DNA of 7,313 bases from Oscillospiraceae bacterium. Its GTDB lineage: Bacteria > Bacillota > Clostridia > Oscillospirales > Acutalibacteraceae. The notes beneath the pieces are model-generated. The model did no database searches and was not told where the DNA came from. It saw nothing but the letters and a program-made list of their open reading frames with translations. Within the stretch, counting starts at the first letter, position 1. Each line of letters begins with the position of its first letter. The position numbers and the translations under genes are program-made. The stretch covers positions 1-7,313 of the forward strand of contig JAQVYP010000088.1 in NCBI GenBank assembly GCA_029004655.1, given 5' to 3'. Below, piece by piece: positions 6,271 to 7,313 of the stretch.

Positions 6271-7266
6271 ATGATTAAGAAGTACTATGATTCAGATTGC
6301 AACTTAGGAATGCTTGAAGGCAAAACCGTTGCCATTATGGGCTTCGGCAGCCAAGGACACGCACATGCACAGAACTTACACGAGAGCGGCGTTAATGTTA
6401 TTGTCGGTCTTCGTCCTGATAGCTCAAGCTGTGCAAAGGCAACAGCCGCCGGTCTTAAAGTTATGGATGTTACCTCAGCTGCAAAAGCAGCAGATGTCGT
6501 TATGATGCTTGTTCCGGATGAGCTTGCGGCAGACATCTACAACGAGCAGGTTGCCCCTTACATGAAAGACGGCGATATTCTCATGTTCGCTCATGGCTTT
6601 AACATTCACTATAATTTTGTTAAGCCTGCAAAAAACATTGATGTTATCATGGTTGCTCCAAAAGGCCCCGGCCACACAGTTCGCAGCCAGTACCTTGAAG
6701 GCAAGGGCGTTCCAAGCCTTATCGCTATTTTTCAGGATTATTCAGGCAGAGCTAAAGAGTATGCTCTTGCATATGCAAGCGGCATTGGAGCAGGCAGAGC
6801 AGGAATTCTTGAAACATCATTCAAAGAAGAAACAGAAACAGACCTATTCGGCGAGCAAGCAGTTCTTTGCGGCGGTGTAACCGAACTTATGAAGGCTGGT
6901 TTTGATACACTTGTAGAAGCAGGATACGAGCCTGAAATGGCATATTTCGAGTGTATTCACGAGATGAAGCTTATCGTTGACCTTATCAACTCCGGTGGAT
7001 TTGCTATGATGAGATATTCTATCTCCAACACAGCAGAATACGGCGATTACAGAACAGGTAAACGTCTTATCACAGAAGATACCCGTAAAGAAATGAAAAA
7101 AGTTCTTACCGAAATTCAAAACGGCACATTTGCCAGCGAATTTATGCAGGAATTCTCAGCAGGACGTAAGGGTAAATTCCTTGCAACTCGTCGCGTTGAA
7201 AGTGAGCATTTACTTGAAAAAGTTGGTGCAGAACTCAGAAAAATGATGAGCTGGCTCAAGAAATAA
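6271..7266 (+). CDS. ilvC: Ketol-acid reductoisomerase (class I)
   Basis: It isomerises and reduces acetolactate or acetohydroxybutyrate to the dihydroxy acids of the valine/leucine and isoleucine branches, with Mg2+ and NAD(P)H. At 331 residues it is the short class I form. The Rossmann motif GFGSQGHAHAQNL starts at 24 and AHGFNIHY at 107-114 includes the catalytic His108. The metal-binding residues are Asp191 and Glu195 (DLFGE) plus Glu227 and Glu231 (ECIHE), and ISNTAEYGD lies in the C-terminal helical domain. In the cofactor loop (VGLRPDSSSCAKA), Arg48, Ser51 and Ser53 match usual 2'-phosphate contacts, suggesting NADPH, while Asp50 replaces a common Gly. AAGGAG (6257-6262) lies 8 nt before the ATG. 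The protein ends MSWLKK, typical of the family. ilvD is not in the window. Confidence 0.97.
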   Translation: MIKKYYDSDCNLGMLEGKTVAIMGFGSQGHAHAQNLHESGVNVIVGLRPDSSSCAKATAAGLKVMDVTSAAKAADVVMMLVPDELAADIYNEQVAPYMKDGDILMFAHGFNIHYNFVKPAKNIDVIMVAPKGPGHTVRSQYLEGKGVPSLIAIFQDYSGRAKEYALAYASGIGAGRAGILETSFKEETETDLFGEQAVLCGGVTELMKAGFDTLVEAGYEPEMAYFECIHEMKLIVDLINSGGFAMMRYSISNTAEYGDYRTGKRLITEDTRKEMKKVLTEIQNGTFASEFMQEFSAGRKGKFLATRRVESEHLLEKVGAELRKMMSWLKK

Positions 7267-7280
7267 TTATTAATTATTAA

Positions 7281-7313
7281 AGCCGTCAGTGCATTCTATA
7301 TGCCTGGCGGCTC
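7281..7313 (+). terminator. Terminator-like hairpin after ilvC, cut by the window edge
   Basis: AGCCGTCAG (7281-7289) pairs with CTGGCGGCT (7304-7312), nine pairs including one T-G wobble. The stem continues past a bulged T with GCAT (7291-7294) and ATGC (7300-7303) around a 5-nt loop. It starts 15 nt after the ilvC stop. The expected T-run would lie beyond the end of the window, so termination is likely but not proven. Confidence 0.6.

Overview
The window looks like a low-GC Gram-positive chromosome, most likely Clostridia and possibly a gut Oscillospirales-type species. This rests on AT-rich intergenic DNA, strong GGAGG-type ribosome binding sites, a T-box leader, and membrane proteins resembling clostridial families. 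The species cannot be fixed from the sequence alone.

Left part (1-1623): a long hairpin followed by five T's (14-96) looks like a terminator for a rightward gene lying before the window. Three small membrane-protein genes then lie on the minus strand and read leftward in the order 1536 -> 109. The first (988-1536) matches the DUF5317 pattern. The second (443-943) resembles the membrane sensor part of AgrC/Spo0B-like clostridial histidine kinases, but has no kinase domain. The third (109-372) is a shortened paralogue of the second. A candidate leftward promoter lies at 1595-1623. Their function is unknown; a role in membrane signalling is only inferred.

Middle (1624-2259): an AT-rich divergent intergenic region holds small palindromes and a good rightward promoter (1872-1899). 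A complete T-box leader follows, ending in an intrinsic terminator (2148-2181). The specifier codon reads ATC (Ile) at 2003-2005, so readthrough should rise when tRNA-Ile is uncharged.

Right part (2274-7313): a co-directional branched-chain amino acid operon, ilvA - ridA - ilvB - ilvN - ilvC. IlvA makes 2-oxobutanoate from threonine through reactive enamine/imine intermediates, and RidA hydrolyses these. IlvB/IlvN (acetohydroxyacid synthase) condenses pyruvate with 2-oxobutanoate or pyruvate. IlvC isomerises and reduces the products. IlvD and the final transaminase are not in the window. A probable extra promoter precedes ilvC, and a terminator-like hairpin begins just after it and runs into the window edge.

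The biosynthetic half is conventional and well supported. The least explained part is the leftward membrane-protein trio, with its truncated paralogue next to a long hairpin. I found no CRISPR array, tRNA, rRNA, transposase or phage gene.
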